A DNA stretch of 64,000 nt from Capitulum mitella (Eukaryota > Arthropoda > Thecostraca > Pollicipedomorpha > Pollicipedidae). The position numbers and the translations under genes are program-made. Each line of letters begins with the position of its first letter. The stretch's first letter is position 1. Below the pieces are notes generated by a model. That model saw only the letters and a program-made list of their open reading frames with translations, was not told the DNA's origin and did not search any database. The DNA lies in the NCBI GenBank assembly GCA_030062745.1, contig CP099849.1, positions 24,788,144 to 24,852,143 on the forward strand. Reading direction: 5' to 3'. Of this stretch, positions 10,704-23,582 are shown piece by piece.

Positions 10704-11192
10704 ATGCCACCTCACAGTACCAGATTAAAGCTCGTAAATTCTGTTACGGATCATTTGCTGCGCTCTCTTCTGGCTAGTTCCATTTCCATCTCCGAACTCA
10801 GTAAGGCAAAGTTTCCATCAGGGGACAATACCTTTGTTGTTCAGGAACATTTTCGAGAGGATTCTGGTGAAACGAACATCAGAGCACCCGAAGAACATGC
10901 GGAGACCCACCCTGACCGAGTTCCAGAAGAATCGGTTGACTCTAAAGTGGATACAGGGCATAAAGAGGCCGACGAAAAATTACTGTTCCGTCAGTCTCAT
11001 ATGACCGCTCCTTACCAATTTCCAAAGACCATACGGTATCGAATCGACCATCGACCAGTCAGATCCTTGCTAAGAAAAACATCATGTGCTACGGAAGATC
11101 TTTTATTCAACGTACACTTCGCATCTGAAACTGTACAGCAACAAGTAGAAGCCAATTTAGAAACATTTTCCCAATGGGTTGAACATTGGTGA
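10704..11192 (+). CDS. Conserved open region, convergent gene of unknown function, copy 2
   Basis: Unit 2 version of the unrecognised plus-strand open region. It has a one-base deletion near 10725 relative to the other copies (ATTAAAG instead of ATTCAAAG), so the upstream frame (MPPHSTR) shifts into the conserved frame (KLVNS). From there on it stays open to the same stop as copy 1, ending in FSQWVEHW. The shift either damages this copy or means the true exon begins after it. Confidence 0.38.
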   Translation: MPPHSTRLKLVNSVTDHLLRSLLASSISISELSKAKFPSGDNTFVVQEHFREDSGETNIRAPEEHAETHPDRVPEESVDSKVDTGHKEADEKLLFRQSHMTAPYQFPKTIRYRIDHRPVRSLLRKTSCATEDLLFNVHFASETVQQQVEANLETFSQWVEHW

Positions 11193-11473
11193 AACATGCT
11201 GGCAGCAAGTTACGTCCCAGACGACGTCAGGCGAAGTCATTCTTAGCGTGCTGGCAGAGGGATACATCGCTTATGACATCATATGGGGTCAGAATCAGAA
11301 TCAGAATCAGAACGACCACAGACTGTCGTGAGCCTTTGTAGCGCACCAGGAATGGTGGGCCGCTGAGGTCACGTTGATGGTCACCAGCCAGTGGTGTTGG
11401 TCACAAGCCGGGAGGGGGGAGAGGGATTGTCCGCGGTAAGTCAGCAGATAACCTCTCCGCCGGAGATGACAGC

Positions 11474-14400
11474 TTAGTGCAGCGGTCTGTGCAGCTGGCA
11501 GCAGCGTAGGCTCACCCACCGGGGGTTCTTCTCGTTGTAAATCATGCCGACGAGGACGTTGGCGTAGGGAGACAGGTCTTTGCACTGTGCGGGCCAGCTG
11601 TAACGGAAACAATGTCAGAGATGGCCCCGTCCATCGAGGCAAAACACGCAGTGATGGATGACATCGGTATACTGCACAAGTCAGCTGTAACACGTGAAGT
11701 GGTGGGGACTGCTCCGCATATCGCCGTGGAACATATACTAGATGAACATATACTAGAGGAACATGGTCATGCAGTAGATACTACTGCAAGACCATGAAGC
11801 TTCCTTGTGCTGGAGAAATGAAAGAAGCTCTTTACTAGGATCTTTCACTATAGTGGGGGATGGTATAAAAGGGGTTCAAAAAAGTACTGTTAGCCGTGAG
11901 TCCTTACTTGTCGCCTAGAAAAAGGTAAATGTTGTAACACATTTCAAGAAGATAGGATGTATAGGGCATGCAAAACCTAGCTCAGGACTAGAGTTTCCTC
12001 CAAAGGTCAGGCAACTTAATCCCTCAATGGAAAAAACACCCTACTTTTCCATGAAGACTGTAGTCCTGGGTTACCCCACACCCCCTGGTAGAACAATTCG
12101 AAGACGGAAAGCCACTCACGGGACGTCAGCGTCCAAGTAACCTGCGGCCATGTCCGGGGTGACGACGATATCCTCGCAGTGATCGGTTACGACAGCGTCG
12201 ATGACAGGGCTGCAGGTCATGCGAGTCACGTGCTCCATCCAGTCGCCGTAGTTGGAAGCGAACGCGGACACCACGTGTCCTCCCGGACACAGCTGGAACG
12301 TGTCCTGTGACGGACAGGACCGAGGCGGTCAACCGGTGGTCAATGAATCGGCCGACTTTGTCCCTCTGGAAACAGATCTCGTCTCGGATCGTTTCAGCGC
12401 TTTTAATCTTGTTTCGCGTTTTTGGAACGCGAAGCGAAGGCGTACGCCTGTCAGTTTTTTTCGCAAAGCAAGGCCATGTTCCCAAGTTGATAGTATACCA
12501 AAGCAGGAAAGTAGCTGAACATAGGAGTAATACCTACCTAGCAATACCTAGGAATACCTACAAAGCAGAATAATAAAAAAAAACAAACTCTTACATCTGA
12601 GGAACGATGAACGTCGTGGTCTACCCCGGCCCCAAGATGAATGTCAGGATAATGCTGGCATTTAACGCTGTCCAGATCCTGAAATACAGAGTAGGTCATC
12701 ATCACCTGTTGCCTTTTAATCACGAAGCGTTTAAAACTGCACAAGTCAGGCTTAATCATTCACTTCCTTAATATCGCCCTAAACCGTCCCTTTACTGCCC
12801 AAAAACAAGAGTAGTTTGTGGTGGCTTGTAGGTCCAAAAACACAAAAAGAGATGAAATATCTGCATCCCGTCCAAAGGATGCCAAACGTTACATTATCCA
12901 CACGAGGAGCCTGGATAGGTCGGCGTTCTGAAATACCTCGAAACCGTTGTCATCGCCAAGACCGACCGCCATCATATCCGTATTTCCATCAGCATTGCAG
13001 TTGATCCTCCTCCTCTCACCAGGCTTGTCGCTGTTTTTTTGGCCCACGCTGATGGTTTTACGATGTCCTGAAAATGTTGCACTGGTAATAAAATCAGTCA
13101 TATAATTGTACCACGCGGAAATGATTCTCTCTCTATCTCTGGCAATACGTTTAGCGTGGCTGTTTTCCTGAACGCATTTTCGCTCACTAATTTTCCGAAG
13201 TTTAGTGCAGAAGTGCAGAGTGCACAATACATTTATCAACGTGCATATATATATATATATCTATATATATATATATATATGCATATATATCAAAAGGATT
13301 ACACTTGCTATGCTATATTACACTTGCTACTTCTTTTCCTATAGTCCGGCGCGTAAAAACAGCACATCAGTATGGACACAATGCTCATCGTATCTAGCAA
13401 AATTTATGCATTCTTCCGCAAATCCATTTTACAACGCAGCTGATGTGGTCACACGCGGAGGTTGCAACATTAAGTGCATATCAGTTATATCGGTTCGTTC
13501 CATGGCAACCCGCTAGTTATTGGGGAACGCCTATCGCATCGCGCCCCTTCGGTTTTCCCGGCGTAGATTCAAAACGGCAAATCCAACGACCTCGACTTTT
13601 TAATACGTCTGCCTGACCAGCACAGCTACGATATGACGAAAAACATTGTTCAGGATTTCATGCTTCCAGTCATTATAACGTCAAAACTGGAATTTTAGAT
13701 ACCGTTTCCAGGCACTGTTTCAGCTCGACATCTGCGCTTTCCTCAGGACATGGATTCCAATAAATTAATCAGAAATGGCACAGAGCTCAAGTATAATGCA
13801 GTGCAAGTCAAACGTGATCTCAAGTAGGTTCGAAGTTGGTTATTTGTTTGCTTCGCGTTGCAACGATTCAGTGTATTTTTCAGGCAGGTCGGACTCTAGC
13901 ACCCAAAAGTTTGAAGATACAAAGAAGCGAATAACTTGTTTTGTTTCATGCAACATCTATGACGGAAACATGTAAAAGGCAATAGGCGATGTTTTGCAAA
14001 CACTACTTTTAGTGACTACACAGAACTAATCTAATGTTGTATGTTGTTCGTGAGCGCTACTCCTGCACTGTCAGTGAGAAACAGTGGCATATTCAGAAAT
14101 ATGCCACTGAAACAGTGGCATATTTCTGGCAAACATGCGTTTCACATTGCAATGGCGGTAAAAATGGAGGAGTGGAAAGTATGGGCAAACGATGTGCCGT
14201 GGGAGCAGGCACGTAGGAACATCCAGAAAAGTGTGTGGGGAGATGGAGCTTTTTCCCCAAGGGACTAATGTTAAATTTGCCAAAAAGTGGGTGGGGGCCA
14301 TGCCCCTTCCCGTTCCTGCGCCCATGCCCGTGGAGAGCAAATACAAACCTCCGCAGCAATTGCCGATGAGCTCCCTCAGGTACTGAACAGACTCATCTAG

Positions 14401-15209
14401 ACGATGTAGATGAGTTTGCGTCTGAAAAATACATTCCTGAAGTCAAAACAAAACACTGGGCAGCTTCTAGCAATGCGTTTATATTGAACCATTAGTCACA
14501 CCAGTGAGTAGCCCGTTTTCTGTGAATCTGGTGTGGAAATGGCCACCAGGAAATTAGAGAGCGATGTAGATGCTGTTAGACAGTATTTAAAAATTGTGTT
14601 TAGAAAGTGATTTACTATCACAAATATGAAACCTACGTCAAAATCGACTCGGTTCATTTACGCGCTTTGCTACAGCGGTTTGGCGTTTGTGTGCGCTCTT
14701 CATTACCTTCACGAGCTGCACTTATGCATGAAGATAAAGCCAGAGAAAATAAATATTCGGTGAAATAATCAAACAGGTTGCATACGTTGTATGTTGTGTG
14801 TTGTTGAAGCAGGCGTCTGCTTAACAGGGCAGTTAAAGCAAGCCGAAAATACGGCGTAATAATATATCAATGCAGAATAACGAAAATGCAAAAGAAGACA
14901 GAAAACTACCGAGGCTTTTTTTGGAAAACTGGCGTCGAGAAAACGATGACACGAGAGTTCCCCTCAGACCGAGACGTTTCAGAGGCCACCGTAGTAAGAG
15001 ACGTATCATTTGTAGGGACAAACACAGAAGCGAACTTTACGTTGTCAACTCACCTCTGCTAAGTGAAGCTCTTCCTTGAGATGGTCGGTGTGGTTGGCGG
15101 CGACCGCATCGCTGATGTCGTGGATGACGTCGTGCAGGCAGCCGAGCTTGCTGGAGCCGACGGCGGCCTGCAGACCGCACAGCAGCAGGAGCAGAGACGT
15201 CGGCGACAT
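11474..15209 (-). CDS. Secreted calcium-loop/dermatopontin-like protein, copy 2 (six exons)
   Basis: Exons on the minus strand: 15209-15054, 14421-14349, 13067-12937, 12678-12595, 12304-12120, 11597-11474. Every junction is GT-AG and phases match those of copy 1; predicted product 250 residues. Exon 1 and exon 2 proteins are the same as in copy 1. The calcium-loop exon is altered from DCNGDGNTD to NCNADGNTD, losing the first acidic residue and a loop glycine, so metal binding may be lost. The last exon has lost one Glu codon in frame (NEKNPRWVSL). Other changes: CPGGHVV for CPAGHVV and LDADVP for LDAGVP. No stop or broken splice site seen. Confidence 0.8.
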
Positions 15210-15248
15210 GGCGAGCAGGTCAGGCACCGCCGAGAGACGCGGCCGCCG

Positions 15249-15257
15249 CTTTTATAC
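15249..15257 (-). promoter_or_regulatory. TATA box of gene copy 2
   Basis: GTATAAAAG on the minus strand, same spacing to the ATG (15209) as in copy 1. Confidence 0.7.
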
Positions 15258-15463
15258 ACCCTTGCACGCAGAAGGAATGCACGGCCGACAGTTTACATAG
15301 TCAGCAGGCGGCAGTTGCCATGGTCCCTTCAGATGGCAGTCCGTCCGGCCAGTTCCAGAAATCGGGCTGGCTGCACGAGATTCAAGCTCTGGACTGTGTC
15401 AGCGAGCCTGTTACATTCGTGAGCTTATCAGCGCTCGCTGTTGGTTTATGTAGATATATATTA

Positions 15464-15501
<38 letters not shown>

Positions 15502-15559
15502 ATATCATTTTGACTTAATTTCCTTGGGCTTCATTACGTCTTACAGCGAAATAAAATAG

Positions 15560-18000
15560 ACGGACACGTAGAAAATTGTGATGTTTTTTAACCGGGTGCG
15601 AATCTGCTTGCAACTCGCCCAGTACCAAGAAAATACCAAACCTTCACCTTTACAAGCACGGGATTCATCTGAACCCCTTTCACGCTACACTTTTCGTGCA
15701 TTTTCGTAATCTATTGTACGCTTCGTGTACTTACGTAAGATAACCTAAGCTACCACCTGAACCAAGAACTTAGACCGGGGCCACCCAGGGTCTCTTTTGA
15801 AAGTCTCTTTTATCTTATATCTCAGTCAAAGTTCTCTTTTACCAGGGCTGGTAAAAGAGGCCCTTGATAAGAAAAACTGAAGTGCTACTGTATTTTCAGA
15901 AATTCTTGGAAGAAGAAAGTTCGGTTTGTCCCAAGATTGTCCCAGCATGTGATCGAGAAGGTCGTTGTTCTGCCGTATCCAGAACAACCGGGGATTTGAC
16001 TAAAGATGACGATCAACTGCAGTTCTTAATGCGGTAACATGGGTTTATAAATCTGTTGACCCATCCGTTGGACACATATCGACGAAACGTCTGTGAATGT
16101 TATCCTGTAAACGAGGGAAAGTGTTAGCAAAATTCCGTGCCGGGACATCACACGGTGGCTGCCAAACCACATGGGAAGACCACTGGAAGTTCGGTTGGCC
16201 TTCGAAGCAGTGGCGAGGCCAGAGGAGTTGCAGAGGTCATTACGCACCCTGACATTTGCCTCCCCGTTTTAGGGGTGTATGTATATGGAAAAGCAAATGA
16301 GTAGTGTGCTTAGATGCAAACATGTCAATGAGATTCCACTTCGGGAAGTTCACAACCATTTATGCTCATTGCAAATCAGTACATGCAATGAGTATAATTT
16401 TGCATGTACGTGCTCGTATAGCAGTGAGTAAAAACAAAAAATAAAACATATTATACTGGTGCGGTAGACAGAGTCACCCCGCAACATCTTATCTGTTCTG
16501 GACTGCACGCCTCGCTGCAAAGCGTCCCACGGTCATTGCCTGAGAGGCACTCAAATGGGAGCGTGCTACGTTACTGGCTTCGCGTATAAATATTGATAGA
16601 GCTCTGTATGTTGATGGTTGCAATTCGTGATCCTTGCATACCGGCGAATATAAAATATCGTCTGTAAAGACGAACCTTTATCTACGTTGATGCATTTTTG
16701 CTTCATGACTTTCGTACTTAAGCTACCGAGTTAAGTAAATTTTCAGAAGGTTCCCATTTAAACTTATGCACTGTCCACGCATTTCCTAACGTATTTTGCA
16801 GCAAAGCTCTTCGCAGCTATGGATGGCTTTCAGAGGTAGGCAAGGTAGATATTGATTACCAGCTGGGACATAATGTTTTTTTTGCGAAACTTTTTAGCAT
16901 CGAAGCGGTTTTAATATCGAAAACGATGGCACGAAAACTTGAAGCAAACTTCTTCAAATGTATCTTCATATGCTGTTTTTTCGGAGTCAAAGCGATACAA
17001 TGAGAGAAAAACATTATTTCACATTGCTTACATCGCTGACTACAAAAGCAACTAGGCTGCTAATTTGCTTTATGTTCAATGCAAAGGACCATTTGTTAAG
17101 TTTGCAGTCGATGGGAACGAGTGCATCGACAATTATCTCATCAACATCGACTCGGTTTCGCCGATTTTTCTCATCAACCACGGATCGAATCGGCTAAGAA
17201 TGCGTCCTCTTGGAACGATAATCCAATAAAAACCGCGTGATGTAGAATCAGGTTCCAATGCGTGCGGCACGGGCAACGCACAGGCGATGATGGTGTGAAA
17301 AAGCCGTCTCTAAGAGTTTCGAGGATTCATTGTCGCGCTGGCGATCCGGAAACTTGAACTTAAACTTAGGCAACGACTTGAAAAAAGCACCATGGCGTGG
17401 CTTTATGTCCCGTCTTTCGTTGGTACCGGCAGTCAAAGGTCTCTGGTCTACAGTTTGGACGCCACGCGGCCTGGAAAAGGGTCATGCACTCAGATTCAGA
17501 TTCAGATTCAGATTCAGACATTTATCAAGGCCGTTGGCTACACGCGGTGGCTGTTCAGACCTTTTGCCGGAAATAAAACGAAAAGAATCAGCAAAAGGTC
17601 ACGTCAGGTAAAATGAAAAGTCAACAGTCACACGGTCACGCACATTTGTACACACGTTGACCGGTCAGTCAGGTGGACAGCGCAGGTGATTCGCCAGATG
17701 GCGGTTGAAACATGAAACTGGCAGCCCCAAAATCTCCGACGACAGTTCATTGGAAAGGGCGGCCGCCCGGCAGCAGAACCGCCTCTTACCCCTCCATGCG
17801 AGACCGTTGGAATCGAAGCCGATAATCCGGTCACGTGTGTATGTCGCGCGCTCGGCCAAGGTCGGTAATGAAGATGCCAGAGACTTGGGTTCAAACAGAA
17901 GGCGTGTTGTATGTGAGACAAATAGTATGATAATTATTAAGTTCTGCGCGCTGAGTCAGCCCGGTTGTTATGCATATTCCAGACATGGTATTATTTCTTG
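15560..18000. other. Intergenic spacer of unit 2, no supported gene
   Basis: Collinear with 6030-8480 of unit 1. The only repeat of note is the CAGATT hexamer run near 17490-17520. No conserved long frame. Confidence 0.6.
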
Positions 18001-18013
18001 TGGCCAAAGATGA

Positions 18014-18349
18014 CTAACTGCATAGTTCATTTCTTTTTGTTCGGATCCGAGACAAGTTCTTTTGCATTCCATAACCGCATAACGAAATGCGGTACCGGAT
18101 TTGTGGGAGTACTAAGGCGTTGACCAGCGCAGAGGTAGAAATAGGGGGTACGTAGCTCCTCAGATGCGATAGACCATTTAGGACTCTGAAGCAGCGTCTA
18201 GTAAAGAGAGAGACGTGAGAGTCCCAGCTGAGTGAGCGTTCGAATGTTAGTCCTAATCTTTCGGCCTCAGAAACGGGCAATAGGTCAAAATCACGGAATT
18301 TTACTGTAAAAGATGGAATGCTGCTCAGTTTCTGTGGACTGCCAACCAT
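18014..18349 (-). pseudogene. Non-LTR reverse-transcriptase fragment, unit 2
   Basis: Same 111-codon relic as in unit 1 (SLSWDSHVSLF, LVNALVLPQIRY). Its frame is still open, which is compatible with recent amplification or with conversion between units rather than with function. Confidence 0.75.
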
Positions 18350-18784
18350 TTATCAAATTAATTTCAATATTTTACAGAAGATATACGTTTTTATCAATAG
18401 CAATTGCACCGACGTTCAGCCCTTTCATTTATACTGATAAAAAAAACTAAAAAGATGGCGGCATTTTATTGGGGTTTGGTTACAGTTCATCTTTTCATGA
18501 CATGCTGGAAATCAAACGCTCAGCCCACACCTAGCCCACGATCAGTTAAAATTAGCAGGCTCTTTAGTTGTGCCGAGATCATGATGTGTGTTCGCCCTCG
18601 ATGTCATGAGCATGTCATCCATCCAGCCTTCGGGGAATGCAGTGGTTCACATGCTAGAACAAAAAATATGATTAATTAGTTTGAACGTTAGTAACAAATT
18701 ACTTTTCAAAAAAACATAAACAATATATCCCTGGAAATACGCGCCATAACGAACTGAAAATTGATGTACTTTACATCGAAACCC

Positions 18785-18789
18785 TTATG

Positions 18790-18858
<69 letters not shown>
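18785..18858. repeat. AT microsatellite, unit 2
   Basis: Pure (AT)n at the site of the compound AT/AC tract of unit 1. Confidence 0.95.
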
Positions 18859-18860
<2 letters not shown>

Positions 18861-19457
18861 TATATTGCTGTTTTTACATCATATAGGACCCAGCATTACA
18901 AAATGCATGGAAAACGACGAAATTTATGCTACAGTGTACATGCGTATGAAGGATTGGTACGTGCATATTACATGTAATATATATGTATATAAATGTACTA
19001 CATGGTTAATTGCATACGGTTAGGTACACGCTATTTTCTAGGTACCTCATTGAAGTAATAGGCGGAAATGTAGCATATTATTAGTTTGTACCTACAATTA
19101 GGACATAACCGCGGCAGTCATAGCTTCGGGTGTCCGTACGTAGCAGTTTTAGTTACTGACTAGTTCATTTTAATGCTGTGTGGTGGATGCTGATGTGACG
19201 GAAAATAGTGGTGGATATTCATCTACCACTATTTTCCCAATTACGGCTCAATAACCACAATAATTATCTATACTTTTTGTTATACACAACAGTCAATATA
19301 ATCCAGTGCCCAGAGGCTATCTGGGCAAAAGAAATGGAGCCAGTTATATGACGGTTGTTAAATAACACAAATTCACGGGATAAGTTAACGAATCGAGCCA
19401 GTACCTTATGGGCAGCTGTCCCTATCGATCTGCCCAAACAAGGTCACCTAACAAGGC

Positions 19458-19465
19458 TATATAAA
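19458..19465 (+). promoter_or_regulatory. TATA box, unit 3 plus-strand promoter
   Basis: TATATAAA followed by the same initiator-like CCAGTCTACA block. Confidence 0.48.
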
Positions 19466-20072
19466 CCGTATCTGCTGGTAGCCAACCACCAGTCTACAAA
19501 GTGCATAGTGTTGGGGATTTGACATCAGTAGGACTGAGAGGATTTCATTGTTTTTATTATCCGAAAAAGGATCACATATCTCAAAAGCACCTTTAATCTT
19601 TCCTTAGTGGCAGATGCTTGGTACTAATAAGTATGTTTCAAATATCTGGCATATGGAAGTTTAAATGTAGTGGGGTTGTGAAAAAGAGTCGATTAAGTGG
19701 CTCATTTTGCATCCTGTTTAATGTAATTCGGTCTCGTGATTACTATCTACTAGCATTTTTCAGAAGCATATTGTCATGTTTTTATCACCTTGTTTTACAT
19801 ACATAATTTGACCGCATTGAATGAGATTGACGGTGCAGGTGATACGAGTCAAAATCGGGGTCACGGCGGTTTTTGAAACCGATCGAGATCTAATATGATT
19901 TACCCAAAATACATGTGACTCTTGATCCGGATCGACTCCAAATCAGAGTCAAGCACAAGTCCGCGAAAGTTCCAAGACGCTGCGTTTATTCGTTGGGTAG
20001 ATATTTTAAAAGCGTGCGGGCGACGTTAGACGAACCCCCAGTCAATGATGGGGTAATGCTAGTGAAAACATT

Positions 20073-20576
20073 GTGTGTGTATATGCACATCTTCATGTAA
20101 ACTCCCCTGTGTGCATTCATAGTTTTCAATGCCACCTCACCGTACCAGATTCAAAGCTCGTAAATTCCATTACGGATCATTTGCTGCGCTCTCTTCTGGC
20201 TAGTTCCATTTCCAGCTCCGAACTCAGTAAGGCGAAGTATCCATCACGGGACAAGACCTTTGTTGTTCAGGAACATTTGCCAGAGGATTCTGGTGAAACG
20301 AGCATCAAAGCACCCGAAAACCATGCGGAGACCCGCCCTGACCGAGTTCCAGAAGAATCGGTTGATTCTAAAGTGGATTCAGAGCGTAAAGAGGTCGACG
20401 AAAAATTATTGTTCCGTCAATCTCATATGACCGCTCTTTACGAATTTCCAAAGACCATACGGTATCGAATCGACCATCGACCAGTCAGATCCTTGTTAAG
20501 AAAAACATCATGTGCTACGGAAGATCTTTTATTCAACGTACACTTTGCATTTGGAACTGTAGAACAGCAAACATAA
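20073..20576 (+). CDS. Conserved open region, convergent gene of unknown function, copy 3
   Basis: Unit 3 version, 167 codons. It ends early at a TAA (EQQT then stop) where copies 1 and 2 continue for another 14 codons to FSQWVEH(R/W). Copy 4 shares this early stop, which links units 3 and 4 in this segment. Otherwise the frame is uninterrupted and conserved. Confidence 0.38.
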   Translation: MCVYAHLHVNSPVCIHSFQCHLTVPDSKLVNSITDHLLRSLLASSISSSELSKAKYPSRDKTFVVQEHLPEDSGETSIKAPENHAETRPDRVPEESVDSKVDSERKEVDEKLLFRQSHMTALYEFPKTIRYRIDHRPVRSLLRKTSCATEDLLFNVHFAFGTVEQQT

Positions 20577-22658
20577 GCCAATTTCGAAACATTTTCCCAA
20601 TGGGTTGAACATTGGTGAAACATGCTGACCAGCAAGTTACGTCCCAGACGACGTCAGGCGAAGTCATTCTTAGCGTGCTGGCAGAGGGATACATCGCTGA
20701 TGACATCATATGGGGTCAGAATCAGAATCAGAATCAGAACGACCACAGACTGCCGTGAGCCTTTGTAGCGCACCAGGAATGGTGGGCCGCTGAGGTCACG
20801 TTGATGGTCACCAGCCAGTGGTGTTGGTCACAAGCCGGGAGGGGGAGAGGGATTGTCCGCGGCAAGTCAGCAGATAACCTCTCCGCCGGAGATGACAGCT
20901 TAGTGCAGCGGTCTGTGCAGCTGGCAGCAGCGTAGGCTCACCCACCGGGGGTTCTTCTCCTCGTTGTGAATCATACCGACGAGGACGTTGGCGTAGGGAG
21001 ACAGGTCTTTGCACTGTGCGGGCCAGCTGTAACGGAAACAATGTCAGAGATGGCCCCGTCCATCGAGGCAAAACACGCAGTAATGGGTGACATCGGTGTA
21101 CTGCACAAGTCAGCTGTAACACGTGCAGTGATGGGGACTGCTCCACGTATCGCCGTGGAACATATACTAGATGAACATATACTAGAGGAACATGGTCATG
21201 CAGTAGATACTACTGCAAGACCATGAAGCTTCCTTGTGCTGCAGAAATGAAAGAAGCTCTTTACTAGGATCTTCCACTATAGTAGGGGATGGTATAAAAG
21301 GGGTTCAAAAAAGTACTGTTAGCCGTGAGTCCTTACTGGTCGCCTAGAACAAGGTAAATGTTGTAACACATTTCAAGAAGATGGGATGTATAGGGCATGC
21401 AAAACCTAGCTCAGGACTAGAGTTTCCTCCAAAGGTCAGGCAACTTAATCCCTCAATGGAAAAAACCACGCTACTTCTCGGTGGAGACTGTAGTCCTGGA
21501 TTACCCCACACCCCCTGGTAAGAGCAATTCGAAGACGGAAAGCCACTCACGGGACGTCAGCTTCCAAGTAACCTGCGGCCATGTCCGGGGTGACGACGAT
21601 ATCCTCGCAGTGATCGGTTACGACAGCGTCGATGACAGGGCTGCAGGTCATGCGAGTCACGTGCTCCATCCAGTCGCCATAGTTGGAAGCGAACGCGGAC
21701 ACCGCGTGTCCGGCCGGACACAGCTGGAACGTGTCCTGTGACGGACGGGACCGAGGCGGTCAACGGGTGGTCAATGAATCGGCCGACTTTCTCCCCCTGG
21801 AAACAGATCTCGTCTCGGATCGTTTCAGCGCTTTTAATCTTGTTTGCATTTTTGGAACGTGAAGCCAAGACGTACGTTTATCGTTTTTTTTCGCAAAGCA
21901 AGGCCATGTTCCCATGTTAATAGTATACCAAAACAGCAAAGTAGCTGAACTTGGAAGCAATAACTATCAAAGCAGAATAATAAAAAAACAAACACTTACA
22001 AATGAGGAAAGATGAACGTCGTGATCTACCCCAACCTGAAGATGAATGTCAGGATAATGCTGGCATTTAACGCTGTCCAGATCCTGAAATACAGAGCAAG
22101 TCGTCATCACCTGTTGCCATTCAAACACGAAGCGTTTAAAACTGCACAGGTCTGCCTTAATCATTCACTTCCTTGATATTGCCCTAAAACGTCCCTTCAC
22201 TGCCCAAAAATAAAAGTAGTTTGTGGTGGCTTGTCCGTTCGGAAACACAAAAAGAGATAAAATATCTGCATCCCGTCCAAAGGATGCCAAACATTACATT
22301 ATCCACACGGGGGCATGGATAGGTCGGCGTTCTGATATACCTGGAAACCGTCGGCAGCGCTATCGCCAAGACCGACCACCATCATATCTTTTTTTCCATC
22401 GCCATTGCAGTCGATCCTCCTCCTTTCACCAGGCTTGTCGCTGTCTTCTTGCTTTTGGGTTACGCGGATGGTAGTACAAGGTCTTGAAAATGTTGCACTG
22501 ATAATAAAATCAGCCATATAGTTGAAACCAAGCAAAAATGGCGCTTTCTCTATCTCTGGCAATTCCATTAGGGTGGCTGTTTAACTGAACGCATTTTCGC
22601 TCACTAATTTTCCGAAGTTTGGTGCAGAAGTGCAGAGTGCACAATATATTTACCGACG

Positions 22659-22741
<83 letters not shown>
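22659..22741. repeat. CT then TA microsatellite in intron 2, unit 3
   Basis: (CT)n with rare TTT interruptions to 22725, then (TA)n. It occupies the place of pure AT tracts in units 1 and 2. Confidence 0.95.
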
Positions 22742-23582
22742 GCATATATACATGCATATGCATCAAAAGCATCACACTTGCTACTATATTGCTATATTTT
22801 GGCGCGTAAAAACAGTACATCATTATGAACACTATGCTCATCGTATCTTGCAAAATTTTTGCATTCTTTCGCAAACCCATTTTACAACGCAGCTGATGTG
22901 GTCATACGCGGAGGTTGCAACTTTAAGTGCACATCAGTTATATCGGTTCGTTCCATGGCAACCCGCTAGTTATTGGAGAACGCCCATCGCATCGCGCTCC
23001 CTTCGGTTTTCCCGGTGTAGATTCAAAACGGCAAATCCAACGACCTCGACTTTTTAACACGTCTGTCTGACCAGCACAGCTACATTTTGAGGAAAAACAT
23101 TGTCCAGGGTTTCATGCTTCCATTCATAATAACGTCACAACTAGAATTTTAGACACCGTTTCCAGGCACTGTTTCAGCTCGACATCTGCGTTTTCCTCAG
23201 GACATGGATTTCAATAAATTAATTACAAATGGCTCAGAGCTCAAGTATAATGCAGCGCAAATCAAAAGTGATCTCAACTAGGTTCAAAGTTGGTTATTTG
23301 TTTGCTTCGCGTTGCAACGATTCAGTGTTTTTTCAGGCAGGACTGTGACACTGGCACCCAGAGGTTTGGAGATACAAAGAAGCAAATAACTTGTCCTGTT
23401 TCATGCAACATTCTACGACGGAAACATGTAAAAGGCAATAGGCGATATTTTACAAACACTACTTTAAGTGGCAAAACAGAACTTATCTAATGTTGTATGT
23501 TGTTCGTGAGCGCTACTCCTGCACTGTCAGTGAGAAACAGTGGCATATTCAGAAATATGCCACTGAAACAGTGGCATATTTC

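Larger units (their letters stand above)
9895..19384. repeat. Tandem array unit 2
   Basis: Second unit, collinear with unit 1 throughout. The start is set at the TTAA equivalent to position 484. Its gene copy is intact. The 15800-16250 stretch is almost identical to 6290-6740 of unit 1, whereas 14440-15240 is closest to unit 4, so relatedness changes along the unit. Confidence 0.9.
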
